From NCBI RefSeq assembly GCF_000004195.4, contig NC_030677.2, forward strand, positions 60,828,222-60,892,221: DNA of 64,000 bases, written 5' to 3'. Positions within the stretch are counted from its first letter, which is position 1; each line of letters opens with the position of its first letter. Both the position numbers and the translations under genes were made by a program. This DNA is from Xenopus tropicalis. Lineage: Eukaryota; Chordata; Amphibia; Anura; Pipidae. The notes under the pieces are model-generated. The model did not search any database. It was not told where the DNA came from and saw only the letters and a program-made list of their open reading frames with translations. Shown here piece after piece: positions 22,690-33,525 of the stretch.

Positions 22690-23335
22690 TCTGTAGGTCA
22701 CCTTAACAGAGAGGGAAAACAATGATGTGATTAAATACTAACCTTATGGTTTCTTAATAAAGAGCTGAGATTGGGATTAGAAATCTGTTGAAAGACATCA
22801 AATTCTGGTTGATGAAGAAAATGTAAATACACATTTCCTATAATACATTAATAATTCAAGTGGAGGAAGAACAGTGTGAACAAATAAATATATTAAAATA
22901 AAATGTTTAAATAGATTCTAAAAGTTTGATTGGCAGGTGTCAAGAGAGATAAGAGGGAGGAGTCCACTGCCCAGAGAGCTCTCTCTGCCTGTCTGTTTTA
23001 CTAGCCGATGACTTTGTGTTAAACCTGTTAGTGCTGATGGGTATAAATTGTTCCACTTTCAAAGGTCAATAGAGGCTTTTGGTGGGGTGATATAATACAG
23101 GACAGATAAACCCACATAACTACATCTAATCTGCTTTCCCCATTGCTTCCCTTGCTGTAGCACAATGAAATACAATCTTTCTATCAGGTTGTGTATCCAC
23201 TGCCTGCAATGATTTAGAGAAAGCATCTTTATGCAGTGGTTTAGTGCTGAAGCAGACCCTTCCCTAACCTAATCCACATAAATTCTTATTAGACATGATC
23301 CATAACCACTTAATTGGCCGCTTAAGTGCCAGACA
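22690..23335. promoter_or_regulatory. Candidate conserved non-coding element with NK2-like palindrome and HNF4-like site
   Basis: CAAAGGTCA, a nuclear-receptor direct-repeat half-site motif, is at 23060-23068. CACTTAA (23307-23313) and TTAAGTG (23322-23328) are inverted NK2-type core sites 8 bases apart, around an attggccg spacer. The whole stretch lacks recognised transposon ends. Function is inferred only from motifs. Confidence 0.3.
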
Positions 23336-23577
23336 AGGTTGCCATCTGTCCTAGATTAGGGAACATCTGCAAACAGCACTGCTTTTTACACTTACGAATT
23401 CATTGCTGAATGCCCTTTTTCTTAAAAAAAAATAAATAACAGAGGTATATAATATTTTTATAAAATGTAACAGTTTCAAAAGCTGTTGATTTTGTTGTAA
23501 TTTCAGGCAGAGGGTAGGAGTTGCTACTTTTTTCAGAAATAATTGTATTGGAAATATCTTGGCAAAGCATGGCTTTA

Positions 23578-23771
23578 TTAAAGGAGCAGTGTACCTGCTC
23601 AAATAGGCTGAGGCACTGTTTACATATGTTCTTCAGCCTATCAGAGACCAACACAGGTTAGTATGGGGTGAGCTGGGGGGGAGGCAAAAAAAAATTATAG
23701 CAGCGCTTGGGTTTAGGTAGACTTAGTGACACATTGCTGTTTAAACCTGGGATATGTCACTATTCCTTTAA
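23578..23771. mobile_element. Short T2-type MITE
   Basis: TTAAAGGAGCAGTG at the left and CACTATTCCTTTAA at the right are inverted, with TTAA at both edges. 194 bp, no coding. Confidence 0.65.
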
Positions 23772-24478
23772 TATGTGCAGGGAAACTTACACAGACAGTT
23801 ACATACATAACCCTAACTAGAGTTAGGACCACCCTCACCGTGGCAGTAGTCTCAGGTTCAAATCTAATTGCTGACTGGTTGCTATGGGCAACATCGCTGG
23901 TGATATTTGCCTCCAATGTTATTAAATACACCCTTAGTTATTTACATTACATTTTAAGTATTTTAAACAGTAAAATTACCACAATATTTGGCATTTTCAT
24001 GCCAGTTAAGAAAAGTAGCTCATTTTGGTGGCAAGCAGAGCCATTTATCGAGTGAAGCATGTGAAAAAAACATGCAACACCTAACATAAATTGTATTTGA
24101 TTAGGTTTAATTATGGTGCTGTCACATAGATGTTAAAGAAGGGTTGCTTTGTCAAATATCAATAGAATAACCTGCTGTCTGTCTGCTGATTTAATGGCTT
24201 TAATTGCCAGCACAAAATCAGGATCTGGTGAAGTTGTTTGAACATATCAGCATGAACCAAATATTTTCAATTAAGATCAAGTAGTGTAACTGAAACAATT
24301 CTAATTTGTCGTCAGTACCTTTGACTTATGATGAGGCCCATTTAAAGAGTCTTATGATGGAGCCCTGGTTAAAGAGTCTTTATCACAGACTAATTGCTTT
24401 GTAGTGCAACCAATCTGGTAAGTGTCTGCAATATACTGATGGGCAGGTGCCCCTGTGATAAAACTCCTTTCTGTCCCA
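23772..24478. other. Gene-free stretch
   Basis: A 109-codon open frame (23726-24055) starts inside the preceding T2-type element and has no known domain. Not called. Confidence 0.4.
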
Positions 24479-24481
24479 TAA

Positions 24482-24816
24482 GGCTAAAGCCACACCATGT
24501 GTATGGCGTATATTTTCGGCAAGCCAAAAAACGCTTGCCAAAAATACGCACCATATGCTCCTACCTGTGCCTGCACCGGAATGAATGAGATATGCTCGTG
24601 TGCAGGCACATGAAGCTGATATCCGCCTATAAATGCAATAAACGCAATGAAATGTAAAGTCTCACGTTTTTATGCGGATTTTGGCTACATGTGCCTGCAC
24701 CCCAGCGTATGCAATTCATTCAGGTGCAGGCACAGGTAGGAGCGTATGGCGCATTTTTGGCAAGTGTTTTCCGGCTTGCTGAAAATATACGCCATACGCA
24801 TGGTGTGGCATTAGCC
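24482..24816. mobile_element. 335-bp palindromic MITE (Harbinger-like)
   Basis: Left arm ggctaaagccacaccatg, then gtatggcgtatattttcggc; the right arm is its inverse, ending catggtgtggcattagcc. Further inward cctacctgtgcctgcacc pairs with ggtgcaggcacaggtagg, giving arms of about 150 bases. Edges are TAA on the left and TTA on the right. Related partial copies lie at 43135 and 30924. Confidence 0.87.
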
Positions 24817-24823
24817 TTATAAC

Positions 24824-26290
24824 ATAGCCTTTTGTTCCTCCATCATGCCTCATTACCCTAACCTAATATATGATCATAAAGTTTAATAATCCCACGCCAA
24901 TATTTACATCATGTTCTGTCCCTGTTGTTGGGAACAGTCTCATATTGACCAAGACCATTTTTCTTGCTCACCCTACTGCAACAGCTCATCTCAATAGACT
25001 TTTGCGTCCTCATTGACTTGTAGGTTTGCTCATTCACCCTGTACATTCTGTCAGACCTTATTCCTATTTAATCGTCTCTTCTCCACCATCACCCTAGTCT
25101 TCATTTTAACATACATTTTTTCATTTTATGCCTCTGAATTTTATCAGCTTACTCAAAGGCACCCTTTCTGTATCTCTTCATGTTCCATGCTCCTTATCGT
25201 ACTGCATATCAATTTTCTCCATAAACTACGAGCATCACACCCCCAACCCATCACCTTCCTACATACTGCTAACCTATTTTCCTTTCTCTGAACCTTGCAT
25301 ATATATGCATGTCCATTAAGACAGCTTACAAGTCACATAAAAACAAATATATACTGGACGGTATATGTTCTACTATATAAATCACTGTGCCTTGTAGTTC
25401 AGTAATCCTTATCATTAGATGATTTCCCAATTGAAACAATGTTAATTTGTTTGTATAGTTCGGAAATTAAAGCTGTAACATTAGAGCAAAATAATTTACT
25501 GAACATTAATATCACTTGTATTAGCACAAAATTAATTATATTGCCAACTATTTCTGCAATTGCTTTTTAAGCCGCTTCAGAGGAGACTGAGGGTTTGTTT
25601 ACCATCCCACAGACTAGTGAGCAACTCTGTCCTCAGTATCAATGTGTTTTTTTATGTACCCTATGAAAGTAGGCATATTGTGCCAACCACTGATCTAACA
25701 GCAATAGCACTGAAACACTGTTTCCGAACTATGTTATCAGTGTTATTTCCCAATTTTTTTAATAGTAATGTCTTCCGTATGCAGGTTAACTATTCCTCCT
25801 TATGTTATACTGTGGCAGTAATATGCTCCAATATATTATAGTGGGTGCCTTAAAAACTGCAGCATTGCTCAATGCTCAGGTTTTTTTTGTTTTTTGTTTT
25901 TTAAAAAGATCTATACTCATTTTGGAGCACAGTTCTTTAAGGCTCCTAACATACATTTTGAAATGTAAAAAGTTGTGTTGATTTGCCATCAGCAAGGATA
26001 CCAGATTAGTTACATCATGTACAAGGTACGGTCCTATTATCACATATTAAAAACAAAAAAATGCAAAATATATATTTTTTGTTGAAATAGGGACCTTTGT
26101 TGTCTTTTGCCACCTCCCCCTTGTTGGCATGTAGCTTGGCTATTAGAATCTGTATGGCTGAAACTTTTTGGTTACCTTTGTAACAACAGTAGAAATGTTT
26201 GATCTGTGGATCTAATTTGCCCTTTCTTTCTTTAGTTGCTTTTGTTTTGCATATCTGTTCCAGCTCTGCCTCTACACATCATTATGATAC
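24824..26290. other. Gene-free stretch
   Basis: Pyrimidine-rich near 24950-25290, with overlapping small frames lacking motifs. A T-run interrupted by G is near 25881-25902. Confidence 0.45.
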
Positions 26291-26294
26291 ACAA

Positions 26295-27415
26295 TTTTAT
26301 TTTAAGGTGGGCATACTAGAATCATGAAAAGCTGCTGACTCTGCTCCCCCCCCCTACTAATTCAGCAGCTTATTTGTCTTTATATAGGACCCTCCCAAAG
26401 TCCTGCCAAATTAATGTCAGCCATACCCATCTATGTATCGATTGGGCAAGTAAAAAAAATCAGGTGAGGATTGCACTGGTACATTGATACAGTCCTCTCA
26501 CCCAATGTGTCTCCCTAGACCCCCATTATTACTTGATTGGCCCAGGCCGGACAATTCAAATCAACTAGATCAGTGCTGTCCAACTTCTGCGGTGCTGAGG
26601 GCCGGAATTTCTCTAGCATACATGGTGAAGGGCCACTAATGGAAGCCAGCTTTGACCACTCCCCTTTTTGAAACCACACCCACTTCAAACCACACCTATT
26701 TTATCACAATAGTGGTAGCACAGCAAAATCCCAAATGCTTGGTCCTTACTGCGGGGATATCAACCATCATTCATATGTGAAAGAATTATATTATGTCATA
26801 TTAGGATATACTCTTACATTCCATATGCCTCCTCCTCCCCTGTGGATAGCACAGCAACCCTCAGCATATAATTACACACCTTAGGGACCATTTAATGGCT
26901 ATTTCCAACTGCTAACAAACTCCCACAACAAACCCCTGTCAGGTTCACCTCCCACAAGCAGCATAGGGCAAGCAGAGTATGGCACACACAGGCAGCACTC
27001 TGCCAGTCCTATGCTGCCTGTGTGTGCCATACTTTGCCTGCCCTACCCTGCCTGTGTGTGCCTGTGTGTGTCTGAGGTGTGAACAGGTGAACAATGGGGG
27101 TGATTACAGCCTGAGCCTGAGTTGTGAACACTGCAGGGGTTGAACAATGCAGGTATTAAAAGGTGTGAACAACACAGGGGATTACATTTTTAAACAATAC
27201 AGGAGGATTACAGCCTGAATCTGAGGTGAGAACCATGCAGGGGGCCAATTAATCTCAGTACTGATACCATTTAAATCTTACACAAAGGTAAGCCATCAAA
27301 GCAGCCAGACAGGTGGGGGCCACACAGAGGGGGGTCGCGGGCCGCCAGTTGGACAGCACTGAACTAGATCATTCGGATTCAGCATGTCAGTGACCATATT
27401 GGTCAAATATACACT
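26295..27415. mobile_element. Decayed Harbinger-like element split by a hAT insertion
   Basis: Starts near taaggtgggcatacta and carries cagccatacccatc and acccaatgtgtctccctaga, in the style of the 47590 family. The 791-bp hAT-type element at 26571-27361 interrupts it. Outer ends are worn, so boundaries are approximate. Confidence 0.4.
26571..27361. mobile_element. 791-bp hAT-type non-autonomous element with intact target duplication
   Basis: Termini CAGTGCTGTCCAACTT and AGTTGGACAGCACTG are inverted. The 8-bp sequence AACTAGAT is directly repeated at 26563-26570 and 27362-27369, which fits the 8-bp target duplication of hAT transposons. The interior has a degenerate minisatellite of cctgtgtgtgcc-like units (about 26985-27080) and repeated gtgaacaatgcaggggtt-like strings. 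No transposase frame. Confidence 0.93.
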
Positions 27416-29324
27416 CAGTTTGCAACCTTGCTAAATAAGCTGATCCCATAATTTATGCCTACCTTTATTCAAGGTTTGGTGTAAGGTTCAATAACTTCTA
27501 TCCATTGTATGCAGCCGTTGCTGATACCATGGGGCAGCACTGCATCCTCTCGGTACAGTGATGGTTGCTGGGATTTTTTTACATACTAAATTAGACCTGA
27601 GATTGATAGGTTTATTGTGCTGCTTTCCCTTAAGTAGCCAGACTCACACCAACCATATTGAGCTACATGAGAGTGTAATGTAATTCATTATTGGTATAGA
27701 TTGCTTAGGTATGTTGCACAGAGTTTATTAAAGTTAAACCAAACACACATATACTGAGTAAGTGACAGTAATTAATCCACTTTTGTAAAATTATTGCTTC
27801 AGTGATTAATGAGTAACATTAAATAATTATGTGACTTTGCTTCATTCATCTCAGAACATCTCAAGGCCTCTTTTACACACTTCTCTTTACAGTTTTCTGA
27901 GATGTCAACATTTAGTTGATAGTAAGAACGTTTGCAGTCGGTTGTATCTGAAAATAAAATCCAAAAATGAACCTGTAAGATATGTGTGGTTGAATAGTGT
28001 TTGTATAGCTGTCTGGTTAATAATGCTATATGCTTTAATTATATTTCTGAAAAATCTTAAAACTGACCCATTTGGGATTTCTGCAGGCGTCTACTGTAAG
28101 CTAGCAGGTAGAAACAAATGAAACTCAATACTTCAATCATCATAGTTAATAATGCTCATGTAAATGTGGCCTTATGTATAGTACAGGTTCCAGCCTATGG
28201 ATAAGTAGTTATGTAGCCTATAATTTGGAAACAGCCCTAACTGCATTTACAGATACTTTTCTTGTATACAGAGAAGGGGCGCTGTACAATGCCATCTTTA
28301 TCTGAAAACTGTTCCCTGAATTCCCAACAGTCAGCTGTTTGCTCCTCTTAGTAAATGGCAAATGTGCTAAAATTGTTATTCTAAACTCCCGCTAAGCTCT
28401 TGAGCAGCATGATGCAGTGGTATTCAGGAACAAAATGAGCCAGCAGAGTTACAGGAAAAATGTTTTAACAGGCACAGCTCCCACCTCCACAGCATGGATA
28501 CGTCATACATAAAAATAGCTGGAAACAAAAGCTGTTGGAAGTAACAGAGAGATGGGGTTGGTGAGTGTGTGATGAAGTGCTGGAGCTTCCATGTGATGCC
28601 TCCCTTTTGTATCTGTGCAGGGCCAGTGAAGCTGGGGTTTGTATGGTAGATATTATGTGCATTTTTTGTTTCTTGCTCCACAATCTATGTGGGCGCCAAT
28701 GGCATAATTTCTGGCACAGAGATGCTTGCACTCTCTTAGCGTTAATTCTGTTGGTGAAATTCAGTTGCAGAGAAAGAGCAAACACTCCAAGGGATCCCTG
28801 GAAGTAAAACCTCTTCAAGGCATGGGACGATACCAGCACCCTACAAATAGATTGGGGATTGATCAACGCAAATGCCCATGACCCCTGTTTTGTTAGTTAA
28901 TTAGTCTGTGCAGGTTCACTGTACCCATGCATCCATAAACCCTGTTCTTTTTACACTTTCCACCTAATCCAGCAAAGCAGCTAACATTCTAGTGCTTGTA
29001 TTGAGTTGCTTATACTGACACAGGCACTGTAGTTAATTGCATTTTGACACCCTTAACTTGTGTTTTGGCTTTCCACAGAGGGTTTTGTAATGTTATTAGA
29101 TTATTTGAAAAATCATGACACGGCTGCACTAATTACAAACCAATTAATTTACCTTTATTGCAATGATCTAGCTGGATTTACTACAGGTGTACCTGATTCT
29201 CTCTCTGATCTGGTATCCTTAGCATATTGCCCATATGGAGTTATCATTGCCTTCACTCTTGAGAAAGCACTTTTAGTGTATTAGTTATAATAACAACCAA
29301 AAATGTCAGTGGGCTGCTTGGGGT
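27416..29324. other. Gene-free stretch
   Basis: No bounded repeats. Open frames up to 133 codons (28465-28866, minus strand) have no recognisable domain and overlap frames on the other strand. Confidence 0.45.
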
Positions 29325-29569
29325 GCAGTGTTGGACTGGGGCAATGGGGAAGCAGGAAACAATCCAGTGGGCCCTGTCAGCCTCTGCTTACCCAGTTGGG
29401 AGTAAGGGATTCAGAGGCAGTGGTAAGGAAATTAAACTACAGGATGCAGCATAGAGGTACATGTTGGGAGGGGGGGGGTGCAGTCAATGGATTTGCAATG
29501 ATGTTAGGGCCTCCGTGGCCGGGATTAGGGGTCCTTGAGGTGGACACCTGATACCCCAGTCCACCACTG
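29325..29569. mobile_element. hAT-like MITE (CAGTGTTGGACTGGGG)
   Basis: The left end CAGTGTTGGACTGGGG is the inverse of the right end CCCCAGTCCACCACTG, apart from one mismatch. 245 bp. Flanking 8-mers match only partly (ttggggtg, ttggtgaa), so the duplication is worn. Confidence 0.82.
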
Positions 29570-30218
29570 TTGGTGAATAATGATTTTAAAACAATGGCAT
29601 TTTAAAGTATTACAAACATACAGTATGCTTCAATAATACATTATTCTACATTAAATGTAACAGTTTCACCCCTAATGCTCCCTTAACACGTGCTTGGATT
29701 TCAGAATTGTACTGCCCATTTTCCTTCTCAAAAAACATCCAGTTACTGAAATGAAAATAATGAAGCATATTACAAATATATTTCAGTGCTCTACCGGACA
29801 CATTTTAATTCTAATAACCACCATTCACTTTTTACTCACTTTTAACAGAATAAAAATTCTTGATTGAAAGGAAACACAATGAGGCCGCCATTAAGCTGTT
29901 ATTTCACTCCACCTATTGAACATGACACTGTATTTAGCAAACACCAAAAGGAAATGCTGTACAAACGGCTTTTTATACTTTTTGTTCTTGTCATGAACGC
30001 CAGCATTAAATTTAGTAAAACAAGTGTGTTACTTTTATTGGAGGCTTTGGTTCTTTAATCTGAGGCTTTGTGTGATTCTCCAGGTCTGGCACAGACCCAA
30101 CATGTGGCACATTATTTATTTTACTAGTCAAAAGGGGTGTAGTAGGGAGTGTCAGGTACTCTTATTAGGTCTGCATTATTTGGTATAGAGCTGCTAATTT
30201 TTGCTACAAGAGAGTACC
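29570..30218. other. Gene-free stretch
   Basis: No recognised feature. Confidence 0.4.
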
Positions 30219-30817
30219 TTAAAGGAGCAGTTCAGTTTAAAAATGAAAATGGGCAAAATAGATGTCAGGGCAGAGGCATGCGCAAGTGGAATGCAAGCGG
30301 AGGGGCTGTTTCTCAGCCTGCGCATATTCTCAGGCCGAGAAACAGTCCAGTGTAAAAATGAAACTGGTTAAAATAGATAGGCTGCGCAAAATAAAAAATG
30401 TTTTCAATATAGTTAGTTAAGCAAAAATGTAATCTATAAAGGTTGGAGTGGGTAGATGTGTAACTTAATGGCCAAAACTCTACTTCCTCCTTTACAGCTC
30501 TAAGCTGTTAGCAGTCAGTAACCAATCAGTAACTTGAGGGGGGCCATATGGGACATAAATGTTTAGTTAGTTTGCTTTTGAATCTGACTTGCGTGCTCGC
30601 AAACTAACTGAATAGTTATGTCCCATGTGGCCCCACCCTAAAGCCACTTACTAACTAAGAGGTTAGAATGCTGAAAGCAGGAAGTAGTGTTGTGGCCATT
30701 ATGTTAGACATCTGCTTACTCCAGCCTTTATACTGTTGATTACATTTTTGCCTAACTAACTATATTACAAATATTTTTTATTTTGCTCAGTCTATCTACA
30801 CTGAACAGTTACTTTAA
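30219..30817. mobile_element. T2-type element with an inserted GC-richer arm
   Basis: TTAAAGGAGCAGTTCAG at the left and CTGAACAGTTACTTTAA at the right are inverted TTAA ends. The inner arms also pair: gcaaaataaaaaatg near 30387 with tattttttattttgctc near 30773-30789. A block at about 30265-30346 interrupts the left arm, and a 35-base stretch of the arm is present on both sides of it (ttcagtttaaaaatgaaaat, tccagtgtaaaaatgaaact). Confidence 0.78.
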
Positions 30818-30912
30818 GGCTAAACTGGACTGTTTCTCAGTCTGAGAATATGCGCAGGCTGAGAAACAGCCGTTCCGCTTGCATCCACTTGCACATGCCT
30901 CTGCCCTGACAG
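30265..30912. repeat. Inverted pair of ~88-base arms flanking the T2 core
   Basis: 30265-30352 (ggcagaggcatgcgcaagtg, tgcgcatattctcaggccga) pairs with 30825-30912 (gaatatgcgcaggctgagaa, gcacatgcctctgccctgac). The left arm lies inside the TTAA-bounded unit; the right arm lies outside it. Confidence 0.85.
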
Positions 30913-30923
30913 ACACTGCTTTA

Positions 30924-31024
30924 GCCTGGGTGCAAATACATGAAGTGGATTTTGACACAAACATGCATGCTGATACGTTTCCATGCTATAATCTGCTCCG
31001 TGTGTCTGCAGTGTGGCACTAGCC
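30924..31024. mobile_element. Short relative of the palindromic 'GGCTAATGCCACAC' family
   Basis: Begins after TTA with gcctgggtgcaaatac and ends gcagtgtggcactagcc followed by TAA, like the right ends at 24816 and 60269. Internally rearranged or deleted. Confidence 0.55.
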
Positions 31025-31027
31025 TAA

Positions 31028-32651
31028 GGACATCTTTATCAGGAAATGCAGTAATGAGAGCTGCCGATCATCCATACAGGGCAAAGGCTAAGGTCATTTA
31101 GACATGGTAATCTGAGGGAAAGAAATCCTGTAGAGGGCTAACTGTGGATAAAAGTTGAAACTCCTTGACTGGGCAGCTGTTACTGCTGGAAGTGTTGGTG
31201 GCATCATATTGGTGCTTTAGCTGTGAAAATCTCTTTAAATGTCAGATACTACTGAAACATTTGCCCTGTTGTAGGTCTGCCTTCCTAGAAATTCCCAGGT
31301 GTTCTATGTTTGAATGGATTTACTGATTTACTCACTTTTTGCTTCCTTTCACAGTCCTGACTTTCTGCCTTGCATTGGCTTGCAGCCATCACAGCAGGAG
31401 AGTAAGCTAATGTAGTAGCTCTCCCTAAGCCTATGGCACACAACTCTCGTGGAGAACCATGGAGACCAAACTGCCCTTGCACTGTGGCAGCTTCTCCACA
31501 CTGAAAACACACTGCCAATAACATATGCTGTCTTTAACGTATTATTATCTCATTTGTATTTTTTGAATCATTTGGCTTTGTGTTCAGCAGCTGTCCATGT
31601 TAGAATTTCAGCAGCTATCTGGTTCCTTGGCCTGAAATTACACTAGCAACCAGGCAGTGGTGTGAATGAGAGACTAGAATATGAATAGGAGATTCTATAA
31701 CATACTAAACGTTAACTTTAATATAAAAACAAACCTTTAATCTCCAGCAAATCATCAGTACTGCTGTTTTGGTTTTTTTTCCCCCTTTAAAAAGGATTGT
31801 GATATTTAGTTTATTAGCTGCATTACAGCATGCAAGATAAATTATTTATAAGGGAAATGAAATAAGACAATCTGCAGCTATGGATCTGAACCCCTTTATA
31901 TGAACAGACAGCTCATAGTGTAAGAACATGGAATATGTGTGTTTTTAAATCTTTCACCAGCTTTCACCAATCACTACAAAGTGATTTCATAAAGGGATGG
32001 TTGCACTTAGTTACTAAAGATATGTTTTTCCCACTCCCTGCTGTTGTTGACCTCTAGTTGTTAAACTGGATCTGCCTTTTGTTGCTACTGACATAGATTC
32101 CATTGATTTATTGCAGCACATGGAGGATCCCATCACAGTAAATATTCCAGTAATGTCACTCACAGCCAGGCTTTTGTTCTGGGTGATCTTTTGGTCAGGT
32201 TCACTTATACTGGGTCACCGGCAAACATAATGTGAAGCTGCTCAGGAATAAAATATTACAAACAGAGGTCTGCTTCACTTGATGCAATTCCTTTTATATA
32301 TACTAGATGCATTAACAAAGGCTCATTCATCTGTATGTAGGGTTCCAGTGTAAATATGAACATAACAGTACACAATCCTACATTATAGGTTAGAGAAATA
32401 CAGCTACAAAAACGTTATACTTGCACTATACTTACAAAATACTCTTTCCTGCAGGAGTATGTTTAATATGGTTTTTTTTTTTCTTGGACACAGAGTACTG
32501 AGAAACAAATGGTAAATTCCTGTTTCCTGTGAACATTTTCACTGTATTAGAATCTTTACAGAATTTTGGTGGAATGGGAGGGGAAAAAATGCGCATATAT
32601 TCCTTAATGTATTTTATCACATTTTCCTGGTCTGGACTACAGTTTTTATAG
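31028..32651. other. Gene-free stretch
   Basis: No recognised repeat or exon. Short T/C runs near 31771-31788. Confidence 0.45.
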
Positions 32652-32894
32652 CAGGTACCCCCAACCTATTTTACTCATGAGCTACATTCAAGAAGCAACA
32701 CAAACATGAAAACATTTCTTGGGGGTTCCCAAGTGTGCTGTGATTGGCTGTTTGATAGCCCCTATGTGGACTGGCAGTTTACATGAGGCTCTGTTTGGCA
32801 GTACACCTGGTTTTTATGCAACCAAATCTTGCCTCCAAGCCAGTTGGAATTGTAAGCAACACGTTACTCTGTAGCCACTGGATGGGGATCACTG
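32652..32894 (-). mobile_element. hAT-type MITE, 'CAGGGATCCCCAACC' family, inverted copy
   Basis: Starts caggtacccccaaccta and ends gatggggatcactg. Its order of segments is the reverse complement of the copies at 35738, 39158 and 58368. 243 bp with internal loss; no target duplication seen. Confidence 0.78.
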
Positions 32895-33287
32895 GTTTCG
32901 GGGCATTGCCTCTAGCCCAAGAACAAATATCTTAGTCAGACATTTTTCTTCCCTTGTAATAAAATAATTTGTTAGACACTCATGTCAGGGATTTCCATTC
33001 TGGGGCCCTACGAATCCCAGTATCCCTCTAACAGACAATTGCAATATTGAATGCAACTGGATGTTTCTTCTTCAAACCAAAAAATTACCCCCACCAAAAT
33101 AAGTAGGCATTGGCTGAGTGCCCAAACAATCGCATCAGTGCTGTTAGACTCTCTATGTGCCAGTTAACTTTGGTCAGTTTGGTGCAATTAGAATAATGTA
33201 TACAAAAGGCGGCTAGTATGGGTTATTGCATTGGTGCACATTTATACCTGTTATAAAATAATACAGAAAGCCCATTAATTGCAGAAT
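32895..33287. other. Gene-free stretch
   Basis: No recognised feature. Confidence 0.4.
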
Positions 33288-33525
33288 AAAGCTGGGCACA
33301 CATTGATGTATGCAAGGTGTATATGCGAGGTTACCAACAAGTGAGTCTTTCCCTAATATGCGCACTTTGAGTTGGGCGATATTGGACTGGTTCAATCTTT
33401 TAGTCCTATGGATCACAACAATGGGGATACAGGAATTACAGAGATTTTAAAACCTGTCTGATTGATATCTGGCCAATTTTCGGTCACATAGGCCCACTGG
33501 AGTGCTCCATACACGGTCACTTCCA
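33288..33525. mobile_element. Decayed Harbinger-like element
   Basis: aagctgggcacacattgatg at the left and ccatacacggtcact at the right, with tggccaattttcggtcacat inside, parallel the 47590-47874 copy (which has cccaatatcagttgtgtagg). Ends are worn. Confidence 0.5.

Noticed and set aside
28465..28866. 133-codon minus-strand open frame
   Set aside because: No recognisable domain, and an 80-codon frame on the plus strand overlaps it. Likely chance.
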